The translations under genes were made by a program, and so were the position numbers. A stretch of DNA of 64,000 nt from Streptomyces dioscori (GTDB taxonomy: Bacteria > Actinomycetota > Actinomycetes > Streptomycetales > Streptomycetaceae), in contig NZ_KZ679051.1 of NCBI RefSeq assembly GCF_003024195.1, positions 270,926-334,925 on the forward strand. Direction: 5' to 3'. How positions within the stretch are numbered: the first letter of the stretch is position 1; each line of letters opens with the position of its first letter. The notes under the pieces are model-generated. The model had not been told where the DNA came from. It searched no databases and worked only from the letters and a program-made list of their open reading frames with translations. Below, piece after piece: positions 31,766-40,841 of the stretch.

Positions 31766-33415
31766 GTGCAGGACGAACTCATCGCGCGGGCCACGGCATG
31801 GCTGGCCGAGGACCCCGACACGGACACCCGCGAGGAACTCGCCAAGCTCATCGACGCCCAGGACACCGCGGAGCTGACCGCCCGCTTCTCCGGCACGCTC
31901 CAGTTCGGCACGGCAGGCCTCCGCGGCGAACTGGGCGCGGGCCCGATGCGGATGAACCGCGCGGTCGTCATCCGCGCCGCCGCCGGCCTCGCCGCGTACC
32001 TGAAGGCGAAGGGGCGGACGGGCGGCCTCGTCGTCATCGGCTACGACGCCCGCCACAAGTCCGCCGACTTCGCCCGCGACACCGCCGCGGTGATGACGGG
32101 CGCGGGCCTGCGCGCCGCGGTGCTCCCCCGCCCGCTCCCCACGCCCGTACTCGCGTACGCCATAAGGCATCTGGGCGCGGTGGCGGGCGTAGAGGTGACG
32201 GCCAGCCACAACCCCCCGAGGGACAACGGCTACAAGGTGTATCTGGGGGACGGCAGCCAGATCGTGCCCCCGGCGGACGCCGAGATCGCCGCGGAGATCG
32301 CCGCGGTCGCGCGCCTCGCGGACGTCCCGCGCCCGGACTCCGGCTGGGAGACCCTCGACGAGGGCGTCCTGAACGCCTATCTGGAGCGCACGGACGCGGT
32401 TCTCGCTCCCGGTTCCCCGCGGACCGCCCGCACGGTCTACACGGCCCTGCACGGCGTCGGCACGGAGACCCTGCTCGCCGCGTTCGAACGGGCCGGCTTC
32501 CCCGCGCCCGTCCTCGTCGCCGAGCAGGCGGAGCCGGACCCGGACTTCCCGACCGTCGCCTTCCCCAATCCGGAGGAGCCCGGCGCGATGGATCTCGCCT
32601 TCGCGAAGGCCCGCGGGAGCGACCCGGACCTGATCATCGCGAACGACCCGGACGCGGACCGCTGCGCCGCGGCCGTCAAGGACCGCGGGACCGGCGGGAA
32701 CGGCGGTGACTGGCGCATGCTGCGCGGCGACGAGGTCGGCGCGCTCCTCGCCGCGCACCTCGTCCGCCGGGGCGCGCGCGGCACCTTCGCGGAGTCGATC
32801 GTCTCCTCCTCCCTCCTCGGCCGCATCGCCGGGAAGGCGGGTCTGCCGTACGAGGAGACCCTGACGGGCTTCAAGTGGATCGCCAGGGTGGAGGGCCTGC
32901 GGTACGGCTACGAGGAGGCGCTGGGCTACTGCGTCGACCCCGACGGCGTACGGGACAAGGACGGCATCACGGCGGCCCTGGCCATCACGGAGCTGGCCTC
33001 GGAGCTGAAGGAGGAGGGGCGCACGCTCCTCGACCTGCTGGACGACCTCGCCGTCGAGCACGGGCTGCACGCCACGGACCAGTTGTCCGTCCGGGTGGAC
33101 GACCTCTCCGTCATCTCCGACGCGATGCGCCGGCTGCGCGAACAGCCGCCCACGCGGCTGGCGGGCCTGTCCGTCACCGGGAGCGAGGACCTCGCCCTCG
33201 GGACGGACCTGCTGCCGCCCACGGACGGCCTGCGCTACACGCTGGACGGCGCCCGTGTCATCGTCCGGCCCAGCGGTACGGAGCCGAAGCTGAAGTGCTA
33301 TCTGGAGGTCGTGGTGCCGGTGGGCACCCACGACGACCTCCCGGCGGCGCACGCGAAGGCGGCGGAGCTGCTGGCGGAGATCAAGCGGGATCTGTCGGCG
33401 GCGGCCGGCATCTGA
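31766..33415 (+). CDS. Phosphohexo/pentomutase (alpha-D-phosphohexomutase family)
   Basis: The 549-residue enzyme moves a phosphate between C1 and the terminal carbon of a sugar. Key sites are FGTAGLRG, the phosphoserine loop TASHNP with Ser147, the Mg-binding NDPDADR, GFKWI substrate loop and the phosphate-binding RPSGTEPK. Length and order fit the PgcA/PmmB group rather than classic DeoB. Its position after deoD, as in mycobacteria, suggests it acts on ribose- or deoxyribose-1-phosphate, making it the phosphopentomutase of this pathway; that is inference. Start GTG 31766 with GAGG upstream. Confidence 0.9.
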   Translation: MQDELIARATAWLAEDPDTDTREELAKLIDAQDTAELTARFSGTLQFGTAGLRGELGAGPMRMNRAVVIRAAAGLAAYLKAKGRTGGLVVIGYDARHKSADFARDTAAVMTGAGLRAAVLPRPLPTPVLAYAIRHLGAVAGVEVTASHNPPRDNGYKVYLGDGSQIVPPADAEIAAEIAAVARLADVPRPDSGWETLDEGVLNAYLERTDAVLAPGSPRTARTVYTALHGVGTETLLAAFERAGFPAPVLVAEQAEPDPDFPTVAFPNPEEPGAMDLAFAKARGSDPDLIIANDPDADRCAAAVKDRGTGGNGGDWRMLRGDEVGALLAAHLVRRGARGTFAESIVSSSLLGRIAGKAGLPYEETLTGFKWIARVEGLRYGYEEALGYCVDPDGVRDKDGITAALAITELASELKEEGRTLLDLLDDLAVEHGLHATDQLSVRVDDLSVISDAMRRLREQPPTRLAGLSVTGSEDLALGTDLLPPTDGLRYTLDGARVIVRPSGTEPKLKCYLEVVVPVGTHDDLPAAHAKAAELLAEIKRDLSAAAGI

Positions 33416-33423
33416 ACGGCCCG

Positions 33424-33455
33424 ACGGACCGGCGCCGCCGAAAGCGCCGGTCCGT
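33424..33455. terminator. Bidirectional terminator between mutase and metalloprotease genes
   Basis: ACGGACCGGCGC and GCGCCGGTCCGT form a 12-bp perfect stem with an 8-nt loop, between two convergent stops (33415 and 33474). Confidence 0.85.
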
Positions 33456-33473
33456 GGCCCCTTCAGCCCCGCC

Positions 33474-34373
33474 TCAGAGCCCGTACCGGCTCTTCAGGTG
33501 GCGCCAGAAGTCGCGGAACATCCACTTGTCGAACTCGGTGATCTGCGTGGCGCTGCCCGCGTTCATGAGGAAGCAGCACTGGCCCGTCGGCGTCCAGTCG
33601 TAGAAGTCGTCGAGGCCGAAGGTGTGGCCGACCTCGTGCAGATAGATGTGGATGTCCTCCTGGGACAGCGCGCCGGTGAAGTACTCCTGGCCGACCCGCT
33701 GGCCCCAGTCGCCGCCCGCGCCGCCCTGGAAGCCCTTGGTCAGCCAGAGGGACTGGTCGTAGTGGCGGGCCGCGCCGCCCGGACACTTCGTGTAGTCGCC
33801 GTCCTGGTGGAAGAACCGGCCGCAGTCGGGCGCGCACTGCGGGGCGCCTCCGCTGTCGAGGTTTCCGGCATAGACGTCGACGGAGTTGTCGGTCCACTGG
33901 AGGGTGGAGCGGTTCTTGACCGCCCAGCCGACGATGTTGACGGGCACGCTGGTGTACGGCCAGGCGTTGTGGCCCGTGCCGTTGTCCAGCATGGCCGCCG
34001 TCCACTTGCCGAACTGCTTCTTCAGGGCGGCGTGGACCTGGTCGCGCAATGCCGTACCGACCGGGGCGTCGGACTCCCAGCGGACGCAGTAGTTGATGCT
34101 TCCCCGGTTGGCCATGACCTGGTCCCAGCCGTAGTTGCGGAAGCCGTACAGGTCCGGGTAGGTCGTCGAGACGTGGTTCCACACCTCGTTCAGCGGCTGC
34201 ACCAGGTTCGCGGGCGGGTTCCACTGGTCGGCGGCCTGCGCCGGGGCGGCCCGCGTGAGGGGCGAGGCGGCCAGCACCACGAGCGCGACCAGGACGGTGA
34301 CCAGACGCGCCCGGCGCCTGTGCGGACGACCGGGCGGACAGCTCTGCAAACGCCTGTGCGGATGTCTGCGCAC
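33474..34373 (-). CDS. Secreted zinc metalloprotease-like protein (HExxHxxGxxD)
   Basis: The 299-residue precursor starts at GTG 34373 with AAGGGAG upstream. A twin-Arg-poor but strongly basic N-terminus precedes a signal segment (VTVLVALVVLAASPL) cleaved near AQAA (48). The motif HEVGHTFGLDD at 246-256 gives two His ligands, the catalytic Glu and an Asp as third ligand. This resembles snapalysin, the small streptomycete neutral protease, with a Met-turn-like FLMNAG after it. Several Cys residues suggest disulfides. It is probably an extracellular protease; identity with M7 is not certain because the rest differs. Confidence 0.8.
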   Translation of the reverse strand: MRRHPHRRLQSCPPGRPHRRRARLVTVLVALVVLAASPLTRAAPAQAADQWNPPANLVQPLNEVWNHVSTTYPDLYGFRNYGWDQVMANRGSINYCVRWESDAPVGTALRDQVHAALKKQFGKWTAAMLDNGTGHNAWPYTSVPVNIVGWAVKNRSTLQWTDNSVDVYAGNLDSGGAPQCAPDCGRFFHQDGDYTKCPGGAARHYDQSLWLTKGFQGGAGGDWGQRVGQEYFTGALSQEDIHIYLHEVGHTFGLDDFYDWTPTGQCCFLMNAGSATQITEFDKWMFRDFWRHLKSRYGL

Positions 34374-34458
34374 GGTGAACTCCCTTGGTGGGGGACGGGA
34401 TTTCACCCTCAGGTCGCCACCGGTGCCCCCGCGGTTGCCCGCCGTGTAGCGATTCGGC

Positions 34459-36153
34459 TCAGCCCCACACCACCAGGACCGCCGCCCACACCAGCGCCAG
34501 TACGACGGCCAGCGGCCAGAGCGGGCGGCCCCGTTCGGGGGTGGTGCTCTCACCGGTGGGGCGCAGCGCCGGGTCCTCGCGCATGGCCGACAGCTCGGCG
34601 GCCAGCGCGTCGTACGGATGGACCAGGCCGCGCCGGCGCTCGAACCACGCCCAGCGCGGCGCCGCGACCGACCAGTCGTCGTCCCGCCAGCGCAGCTTCA
34701 GTTCGAAGGACCGGCGGCGTACGGAGCGGATGTCGTCCCAGGGGACGTGCCGGGGGCCGCGCAGCCCGGTGACCCACAGGCCCGAGCGGTCCGCGGTGAT
34801 GCGCCAGGCGAGTTTCACGGGGACGCGGGCGGCTCCGTAGAGGCCGAGTGCGGTGGCCAGGCCCAGTTTCCAGGAGGGCAGTTCGGCCTCGGTGAACCCG
34901 GCCCAGGTGAGCCAGACGCCCCACTGCACCAGCAGTGCGGCGGCCACCCAGTCCAGCCAGCCCGCACGCCAGCGGCGTACCGGGGCGGGCGCGCGGTCCA
35001 CGACCGACTCCCTTGCCTGCCGCTCCAGTTGGCGGTTCCGCTCCTCGCGGGCCTTCTCCTTGGCGATGCGCCGCATTCCCGCGCTCGGCGACAGCGGGCG
35101 GACCGGGCCCGCCGACCACTCCGTCAGCGGGGGCTGGTCCGGGTCCTCGTCGGCGCTGAGGACCACGACCTCGGCGCCGTCGAAGGGCGCCCCGAAGAGG
35201 ACGGCCTCGCGGACCGGGCCGGGGACGTCGTCGTCGACGGCGTCGAGGAGCCGCTCCAGTTCCTCGGCCCCGGTACCGGCGCCGGCATCGGGGCTGTCCG
35301 TCCCGCCCTCGCCCCCGTCCTCGCCCTCGTCGTCCTCGTCGTCCTCGTCGGATTCGCCGTCGTACGACGTCAGTTCCACCGTGAACAGGGGCCGCATGGC
35401 CGCGAGGTCGTCCGCCGCGTACACCTCCGTGGTGCCCTGTGCGTCGTCGCGTACGAGGACACGCAGTACGGGTGCGGGGGTCCGGCGCAGGGCGACGGCC
35501 CGGTGGCGGCCGAGCCACGCCGAGACCAGGGCGGTCAGGCCGAGCCCCGTCAGATAGAAGGCCATGACCCAGGAGCCGCGCTGGTCGTCGACCGTGCCCC
35601 ACAGGTTCGCGGTGACGCCGGTGAGCACACCGAGCACGAGCACCACGACGCCGAGCGGTAGCAGGAAGCGGCCGCGCCGCACCGGGGCGTGGGCGGCCGG
35701 GACCTGTGCGGTGCCGTCCCCGGCGGCCTCCAGCGCCTGTGCCAGCTGGGTACCGCGGGCCCGCAGGCGTACGGCGACGGCGGTCCAGGAGGCCACGACG
35801 ACGAACGCCCCGACGGCGGTCACCGCCCAGGGCAGCGACGATGCCTGCACCGCGAGCCCGAGGAGCAGCGCGGGCGCTCCGGCCCAGACCAGTTCGGGGC
35901 GGGCGAGCACCCACAGGACGTACACCGCGAAGCCCGCCGCGACGAACGGCCACAGCCCGCCGAGCATCGCGGCCCAGGCGCCCGCGCAGAGCGCGAGGGT
36001 GGTCACGGCGCCGGCGATCGACCGGCGCACCCGCAGGAACGTCCAGCGCGACGGCAGCGCGGCCGACCAGTTCGCCGCCCGGCCGGCCGTCCAGTCCCGG
36101 CAGTCGTCGGGTATCGCGGCCGCGGGCAGTCGCAGCGGCTCGTCGTACGACAC
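34459..36153 (-). CDS. Membrane protein with PH-like domain
   Basis: The 564-residue protein has about six hydrophobic segments: two pairs between ~45 and 125, two between ~160 and 215, and a pair near 390-440. A cytoplasmic stretch (~245-380) includes a run of Asp/Glu/Gly (SDEDDEDDEGEDGGEGG). The C-terminal part (AWRITADRSGLWVTGLRGPR, VPWDDIRSVRRRSFELKLRW) is a bacterial PH domain of the DUF/YdbS kind. It starts at GTG 36153 with AGGAG 5 nt upstream. It neighbours another PH-domain gene in the same direction, so the two probably work together. Role unknown. Confidence 0.75.
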   Translation of the reverse strand: MSYDEPLRLPAAAIPDDCRDWTAGRAANWSAALPSRWTFLRVRRSIAGAVTTLALCAGAWAAMLGGLWPFVAAGFAVYVLWVLARPELVWAGAPALLLGLAVQASSLPWAVTAVGAFVVVASWTAVAVRLRARGTQLAQALEAAGDGTAQVPAAHAPVRRGRFLLPLGVVVLVLGVLTGVTANLWGTVDDQRGSWVMAFYLTGLGLTALVSAWLGRHRAVALRRTPAPVLRVLVRDDAQGTTEVYAADDLAAMRPLFTVELTSYDGESDEDDEDDEGEDGGEGGTDSPDAGAGTGAEELERLLDAVDDDVPGPVREAVLFGAPFDGAEVVVLSADEDPDQPPLTEWSAGPVRPLSPSAGMRRIAKEKAREERNRQLERQARESVVDRAPAPVRRWRAGWLDWVAAALLVQWGVWLTWAGFTEAELPSWKLGLATALGLYGAARVPVKLAWRITADRSGLWVTGLRGPRHVPWDDIRSVRRRSFELKLRWRDDDWSVAAPRWAWFERRRGLVHPYDALAAELSAMREDPALRPTGESTTPERGRPLWPLAVVLALVWAAVLVVWG

Positions 36154-36400
36154 ATGCACTCCTGGATCGCGTGGGAACGCCGGTGCCGACACCGGCGCGG
36201 GCACCGGTGGTGACAGTAGCGAGCGAAACGACCCGCCCAGGCCGGCGGACGTCCCGGCGCCCGATGCGGGTGCCGCCCTCTCGTACGGGCGGGCATGGCC
36301 ATCCGCCTCAAGCGGGCCCGCTCGGAGTGCGGCGGAGGTGACGCCGGGTGGTGCGGTGCCGGGTGGTGCCGGGTGGTGCCGGGTGGTGCGGTGCGCGGGA

Positions 36401-37060
36401 TCAGGCCACTGACAGGAGGATCGCCAGCAGGACGGCTCCGGCCGCCGCGGGGGCCATGACCTCGTAGGCCCAGCGCACCGAGACGTCGCCCTGGGCCTGC
36501 GGGTCCTTGCCGCGGGCCTCGACCAGTTCGCGCAGCTCGTCGATGATCTGGTCGCCCTGGGCACGTACGGGGCCGGTGGCGACCGCGGCGGGGTGCGGGG
36601 CCGGGCGGGTCTGGCGGGTCTGGCCGCGGGCCTCCTTACGGGCCGCCCGGTTGCGGGCCCGCAGGGAGACCGGCACGGCCCAGACCTGGTACTTGGTGCC
36701 GGTCTTGTCGAGTACCTCGTTCGAGTAGCCGGACCTGAACGCCTCGACCGTTCCCCAGGGCAGCGTGATCACCCGGAAGGGGTTACGGATACGCATGCGC
36801 TGCTCGTTCGCGTGGACGGCGGGGCGCAGGGTGAAGGCGGCGACCAGGGGGACCAGCACGAGCAGTGTGGCCAGCGCGACCCAGGGGGTGCGGCCCTCGC
36901 CCGTGAGCAGCGCGTCGATGCCGAGCCAGGCCGCGATGCCGAGCAGCAGGGCGCCGCCCGCGACACCGGACGGGGACCGGTAGACCCTGTCCTTGAACTG
37001 GGGTTCCGCCGGGGGGTGCGGGGCGTCCGGTGCGGGTGGCTGGTGGTCCGGGGTCGTCAT
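36401..37060 (-). CDS. PH-domain membrane protein
   Basis: The 219-residue protein starts at ATG 37060. It has a Pro/His-rich N-terminus, two adjacent membrane helices (~38-80), then a PH-like segment (MRIRNPFRVITLPWGTVEAF, RSGYSNEVLDKTGTKYQVWAV), a basic linker RARNRAARKEARGQTRQTR and a final hydrophobic helix. It resembles actinobacterial PH domain-containing proteins. It precedes the larger PH gene by ~250 bp on the same strand. Confidence 0.78.
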   Translation of the reverse strand: MTTPDHQPPAPDAPHPPAEPQFKDRVYRSPSGVAGGALLLGIAAWLGIDALLTGEGRTPWVALATLLVLVPLVAAFTLRPAVHANEQRMRIRNPFRVITLPWGTVEAFRSGYSNEVLDKTGTKYQVWAVPVSLRARNRAARKEARGQTRQTRPAPHPAAVATGPVRAQGDQIIDELRELVEARGKDPQAQGDVSVRWAYEVMAPAAAGAVLLAILLSVA

Positions 37061-37198
37061 ACCCCGATTCTGCCTGACCGTCCCCTTGGGGGTCGCTCCG
37101 CGGGTGGGGCCGTTGCCGCGTGCGGGCCCGCCGGGGCGTCCCACGCCCCATCCGGACCCGCCCGAGGCGTCGCCACCTGCGGGGCGATGGGGGCGGGC

Positions 37199-37407
37199 GG
37201 CGCCGTTCCCCGCGCCCCCATCGGGGCCCAGCCGGAGCGTTGTCGGCTGCAGCGGCGTGGGGGTTGCCCGCGCCGTTCCTCGCGCCCCTGTCGGGGCACG
37301 GCCGGGGCGTTGTCGGCTGCGGGGCGGTGGGGGTTGCCCGCGCCGTTCCTCGCGCCCCTTGCGGGGCTCGGCCGGGGCGCCCCGTCAGGGGCGCGGGGAA
37401 CTGCGCG
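37199..37407. repeat. Four dispersed GC-core repeats in the divergent gap before deoC
   Basis: Three minus-oriented copies (37199, 37269, 37339; two with TTCCTCGCG in place of TTCCCCGCG) and one plus-oriented copy (37388) fill the gap. The minus copies lie toward the minus gene and the plus copy toward deoC. The first three are spaced 70 bp apart with shared flanks (CGGGGC...GGCGTTGTCGGCTG), so they arose by local duplication. Confidence 0.88.
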
Positions 37408-37456
37408 GCCGACCCCCACGCCGCTGCAGGCGAACGCACCCGGGGGTATACAGCCG

Positions 37457-37468
37457 CTACGCGCGTAG
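37457..37468. promoter_or_regulatory. Nucleoside-regulon palindrome CTACGCGCGTAG upstream of deoC
   Basis: An exact copy, ending one base before the -10 box TATGCT. A bound repressor here would cover the promoter. Confidence 0.85.
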
Positions 37469-37469
37469 A

Positions 37470-37475
37470 TATGCT
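37470..37475 (+). promoter_or_regulatory. -10 box TATGCT of deoC (leaderless start)
   Basis: TATGCT lies 7 nt before GTG 37482, the spacing expected when transcription begins at the start codon. No Shine-Dalgarno sequence fits either start well. Confidence 0.6.
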
Positions 37476-37481
37476 CGGGTG

Positions 37482-38447
37482 GTGACCATGCCCACCACTG
37501 CACCCCCCGCAGCCCACGCATTCACGGACGTGACCGCGTCAGACAGCACCCTGCGCCGCTTCCTGCACGGGCTGCCCGGCGTGGACACGGTCGGTCTGGA
37601 GGCGCGTGCCGCCGCCCTCGGCACCCGTTCGATCAAGACGACCGCGAAGGCGTACGCCATCGACCTCGCCATCTCGATGGTCGACCTGACGACGCTGGAA
37701 GGCGCGGACACCCCCGGCAAGGTCCGGGCGCTCGGCGCCAAGGCCGTCCACCCGGACCCCACGGACCGCACCGCCCCGACGACCGCCGCCGTCTGCGTCT
37801 ACCCCGACATGGTGGCCGCCGCGAAGGAGGCCGTCGCCGGCTCCGGCGTGCTGGTCGCCTCCGTGGCGACCGCCTTCCCGGCCGGCCGCGCCGCGCTCGA
37901 CGTGAAGCTGGCCGACGTGCGCGACGCCGTCGCCGCGGGCGCCGACGAGATCGACATGGTCATCGACCGCGGCGCGTTCCTCGCGGGCAGGTACCTGAAG
38001 GTGTACGACGAGATCGTCGCCGTGAAGGAGGCCTCGGGCGCCGCCCGCCTGAAGGTCATCTTCGAGACCGGCGAGCTGTCGACGTACGACAACATCCGGC
38101 GCGCGAGCTGGCTCGGCATGCTGGCGGGCGCGGACTTCATCAAGACGTCGACGGGCAAGGTCGCCGTCAACGCGACCCCCGCGAACACGCTCCTGATGCT
38201 GGAGGCCGTCCGCGACTTCCGCGCGCAGACCGGGATCCAGGTCGGGGTGAAGCCCGCCGGCGGTATCCGCACCACGAAGGACGCCGTCAAGTTCCTGGTG
38301 CTGGTCAACGAGACGGCGGGCACGGACTGGCTGGACAACCACTGGTTCCGCTTCGGCGCCTCCTCGCTCCTCAACGACCTGCTGATGCAGCGCCAGAAAC
38401 TGGCCACCGGCCGCTACTCCGGCCCCGACTACGTGACGGTGGACTGA
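37482..38447 (+). CDS. deoC: Deoxyribose-phosphate aldolase
   Basis: The 321-residue enzyme splits 2-deoxyribose-5-phosphate into acetaldehyde and glyceraldehyde-3-phosphate. The DERA motifs are clear: GADEIDMVID, LKVIFETGEL, the Schiff-base Lys221 in FIKTSTGKVAVNA and the second Lys in GVKPAGGIRT. It is longer than the ~220-residue E. coli enzyme at both ends, as is usual in actinobacteria. The start is GTG 37482 (VTMPTTAPP), or ATG 37488. The aldehyde dehydrogenase 5 bp downstream would remove acetaldehyde. Confidence 0.95.
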   Translation: MTMPTTAPPAAHAFTDVTASDSTLRRFLHGLPGVDTVGLEARAAALGTRSIKTTAKAYAIDLAISMVDLTTLEGADTPGKVRALGAKAVHPDPTDRTAPTTAAVCVYPDMVAAAKEAVAGSGVLVASVATAFPAGRAALDVKLADVRDAVAAGADEIDMVIDRGAFLAGRYLKVYDEIVAVKEASGAARLKVIFETGELSTYDNIRRASWLGMLAGADFIKTSTGKVAVNATPANTLLMLEAVRDFRAQTGIQVGVKPAGGIRTTKDAVKFLVLVNETAGTDWLDNHWFRFGASSLLNDLLMQRQKLATGRYSGPDYVTVD

Positions 38448-38452
38448 TCCAC

Positions 38453-39913
38453 ATGGCTTCCGAAATGGTTTCCGCGAAGGCTTCCGCATTCGCCTACGCG
38501 CCGGCGCCCGAGTCCCGCTCCGTCGTCGACATCGCGCCCTCGTACGGCCTGTTCATCGACGGCGAGTTCACCGAGGCCGCCGACGGCAAGGTCTTCAAGA
38601 CCGTCAGCCCGAGCACCGAAGAGGTCCTGTCCGAGGTCGCCCGGGCGGGCGAGGCGGACGTCGACCGCGCGGTCGGGGCCGCCCGCCGGGCCTTCGGGAA
38701 GTGGTCCGCGCTGCCCGGCTCCGAGCGCGCCAAGTACCTGTTCCGTATCGCCCGGATCATCCAGGAGCGCAGCCGCGAGCTGGCGGTCCTGGAGACGCTG
38801 GACAACGGAAAGCCCATCAAGGAGACGAGGGACGCCGACCTCCCCCTGGTGGCGGCGCACTTCTTCTACTACGCGGGCTGGGCCGACAAGCTCGACCACG
38901 CCGGGTTCGGCAAGGACGTGCGCCCCCTCGGCGTCGCCGGCCAGGTCATCCCCTGGAACTTCCCGCTCCTGATGCTGGCCTGGAAGATCGCCCCGGCGCT
39001 CGCGACGGGCAACACGGTGGTGCTGAAGCCCGCCGAGACGACCCCCCTGTCCGCCCTGTTCTTCGCGGACATCTGCCGTCAGGCGGGCCTGCCGAAGGGC
39101 GTCGTCAACATCCTTCCCGGTTACGGCGACGCGGGCGCGGCGCTCGTCGCGCACCCGGACGTGAACAAGGTGGCGTTCACCGGCTCCACCGCCGTCGGCA
39201 AGGCCATCGCGCGCCAGGTCGCGGGCACGGACAAGAAGGTCACGCTCGAACTGGGCGGCAAGGGCGCCAACATCGTCTTCGACGACGCCCCCATCGACCA
39301 GGCCGTCGAGGGCGTCGTCACGGGCATCTTCTTCAACCAGGGCCAGGTCTGCTGCGCGGGCTCCCGCCTCCTCGTCCAGGAGTCGATCCACGACGAGCTG
39401 CTGGACTCCCTGAAGCGCAGGCTCTCGGCCCTGCGCCTGGGCGACCCGCTCGACAAGAACACCGACATCGGCGCGATCAACAGCGCCGAGCAGCTCGCCC
39501 GTATCTCCTCGCTCGTCGAGCAGGGCGAGGCGGAGGGCGCCGAGCGCTGGTCCCCGTCCTGCGAGCTGCCGTCCTCGGGCTACTGGTTCGCCCCGACGCT
39601 CTTCACGAACGTCACCCAGGCGCACACCGTGGCCCGCGACGAGATCTTCGGCCCGGTCCTGTCCGTGCTCACGTTCCGCACCCCGGACGAGGCGGTCGCG
39701 AAGGCCAACAACAGCCAGTACGGACTCTCGGCGGGCATCTGGACCGAGAAGGGCTCCCGGATCCTGGCGGTCGCGAGCAAGCTGCGCGCGGGCGTCGTCT
39801 GGTCCAACACGTTCAACAAGTTCGATCCGACCTCGCCGTTCGGCGGCTACAAGGAGTCGGGCTACGGCCGCGAGGGCGGTCGCCACGGCCTGGAGGCGTA
39901 CCTCGATGTCTGA
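38453..39913 (+). CDS. Aldehyde dehydrogenase, full-length
   Basis: The 486-residue NAD(P)-dependent enzyme has the coenzyme-site GQVIPWNFPLLM, FTGSTAVGK, the general-base Glu in LELGGKGANIVF and the nucleophilic Cys in GQVCCAGSR. Translation is probably coupled to deoC (5 bp gap). The setting suggests oxidation of the acetaldehyde released by DeoC, which is inference. It overlaps the next gene by 8 bp. Confidence 0.92.
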   Translation: MASEMVSAKASAFAYAPAPESRSVVDIAPSYGLFIDGEFTEAADGKVFKTVSPSTEEVLSEVARAGEADVDRAVGAARRAFGKWSALPGSERAKYLFRIARIIQERSRELAVLETLDNGKPIKETRDADLPLVAAHFFYYAGWADKLDHAGFGKDVRPLGVAGQVIPWNFPLLMLAWKIAPALATGNTVVLKPAETTPLSALFFADICRQAGLPKGVVNILPGYGDAGAALVAHPDVNKVAFTGSTAVGKAIARQVAGTDKKVTLELGGKGANIVFDDAPIDQAVEGVVTGIFFNQGQVCCAGSRLLVQESIHDELLDSLKRRLSALRLGDPLDKNTDIGAINSAEQLARISSLVEQGEAEGAERWSPSCELPSSGYWFAPTLFTNVTQAHTVARDEIFGPVLSVLTFRTPDEAVAKANNSQYGLSAGIWTEKGSRILAVASKLRAGVVWSNTFNKFDPTSPFGGYKESGYGREGGRHGLEAYLDV

Positions 39914-40841
39914 CAAGCCGAAGAACACCGGGAAGAAGACCGAGCAGAAGGCCGAGCAGAACCAGCGCCTGAGCGTCTTCAAGACCTACAAGCTGTACGT
40001 CGGCGGGAAGTTCCCGCGTTCCGAGAGCGGCCGGGTGTACGAGGTGACCGACTCGAAGGGCCAGTGGCTGGCCAACGCTCCGCGCGCGAGCCGCAAGGAC
40101 GCCCGTGACGCGGTCGTCGCCGCCCGCAAGGCGTTCGGCGGCTGGTCCGGCGCGACCGCGTACAACCGCGGTCAGATCCTCTACCGTGTCGCGGAGATGC
40201 TGGAGGGCCGCAGGGACCAGTTCGTACGGGAGGTCGCGGAGGCGGAGGGTCTGCCGAAGTCCCGGGCCGCCGCCCAGGTGGACGCGGCGATCGACCGCTG
40301 GGTCTGGTACGCGGGCTGGACCGACAAGATCGCGCAGGTCGTCGGCGGCGGGAACCCGGTGGCGGGCCCCTACTTCAACCTCTCGTCCCCCGAGCCGACG
40401 GGTGTCGTGACGGTCCTCGCCCCGCAGGAGTCCTCGTTCCTCGGGCTGGTCTCGGTGCTCGCCCCGGTGATCGCGACCGGCAACACGGCGGTCGTGATCG
40501 CGAGCGAGAAGTTCCCGCTCCCCGCGCTGTCGCTGGGCGAGGTGCTGGCGACCTCGGACGTCCCGGGCGGCGTGGTGAACATCCTCACCGGCGGTACGGC
40601 GGAGATCGCGGCCCCGCTCGCCGCCCACCAGGACGTCAACGCGATCGACCTGGCCGGCGCCGACGAGGCACTCGCGAAGGAACTGGAGATCGCGGCGGCC
40701 GACAACCTCAAGCGTGTCGTCCGTCCACAGCCTGTGGATTACTTCGCGACGCCCGGCATCGACCGCCTCACGGCCTTCCTGGAGACGAAGACGGTCTGGC
40801 ACCCCACGGGCGCGCTGGGCGCGTCGGGCTCGTCCTACTAG
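39906..40841 (+). CDS. Truncated aldehyde dehydrogenase homologue lacking the catalytic domain
   Basis: The 311-residue protein matches the N-terminal coenzyme-binding half of the family (YVGGKFPRSESGRVYEV, ANAPRASRKDARDAV, VLAPQESSFLGLVSVLAPVI, GGVVNILTG). It then ends without the LELGG base or the catalytic Cys segment, finishing in KTVWHPTGALGASGSSY. The frame is clean and codon use normal, so this is not a recent pseudogene. The 8-bp overlap with the upstream enzyme implies coupled synthesis. It may be a partner or scaffold subunit of the active dehydrogenase. Confidence 0.85.
   Translation: MSDKPKNTGKKTEQKAEQNQRLSVFKTYKLYVGGKFPRSESGRVYEVTDSKGQWLANAPRASRKDARDAVVAARKAFGGWSGATAYNRGQILYRVAEMLEGRRDQFVREVAEAEGLPKSRAAAQVDAAIDRWVWYAGWTDKIAQVVGGGNPVAGPYFNLSSPEPTGVVTVLAPQESSFLGLVSVLAPVIATGNTAVVIASEKFPLPALSLGEVLATSDVPGGVVNILTGGTAEIAAPLAAHQDVNAIDLAGADEALAKELEIAAADNLKRVVRPQPVDYFATPGIDRLTAFLETKTVWHPTGALGASGSSY

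Noticed and set aside
39906..40841. The short aldehyde dehydrogenase as a pseudogene
   Set aside because: The frame is intact, codon bias is normal, the start overlaps the upstream gene and the end is a composed tail without remnants of the lost domain downstream.
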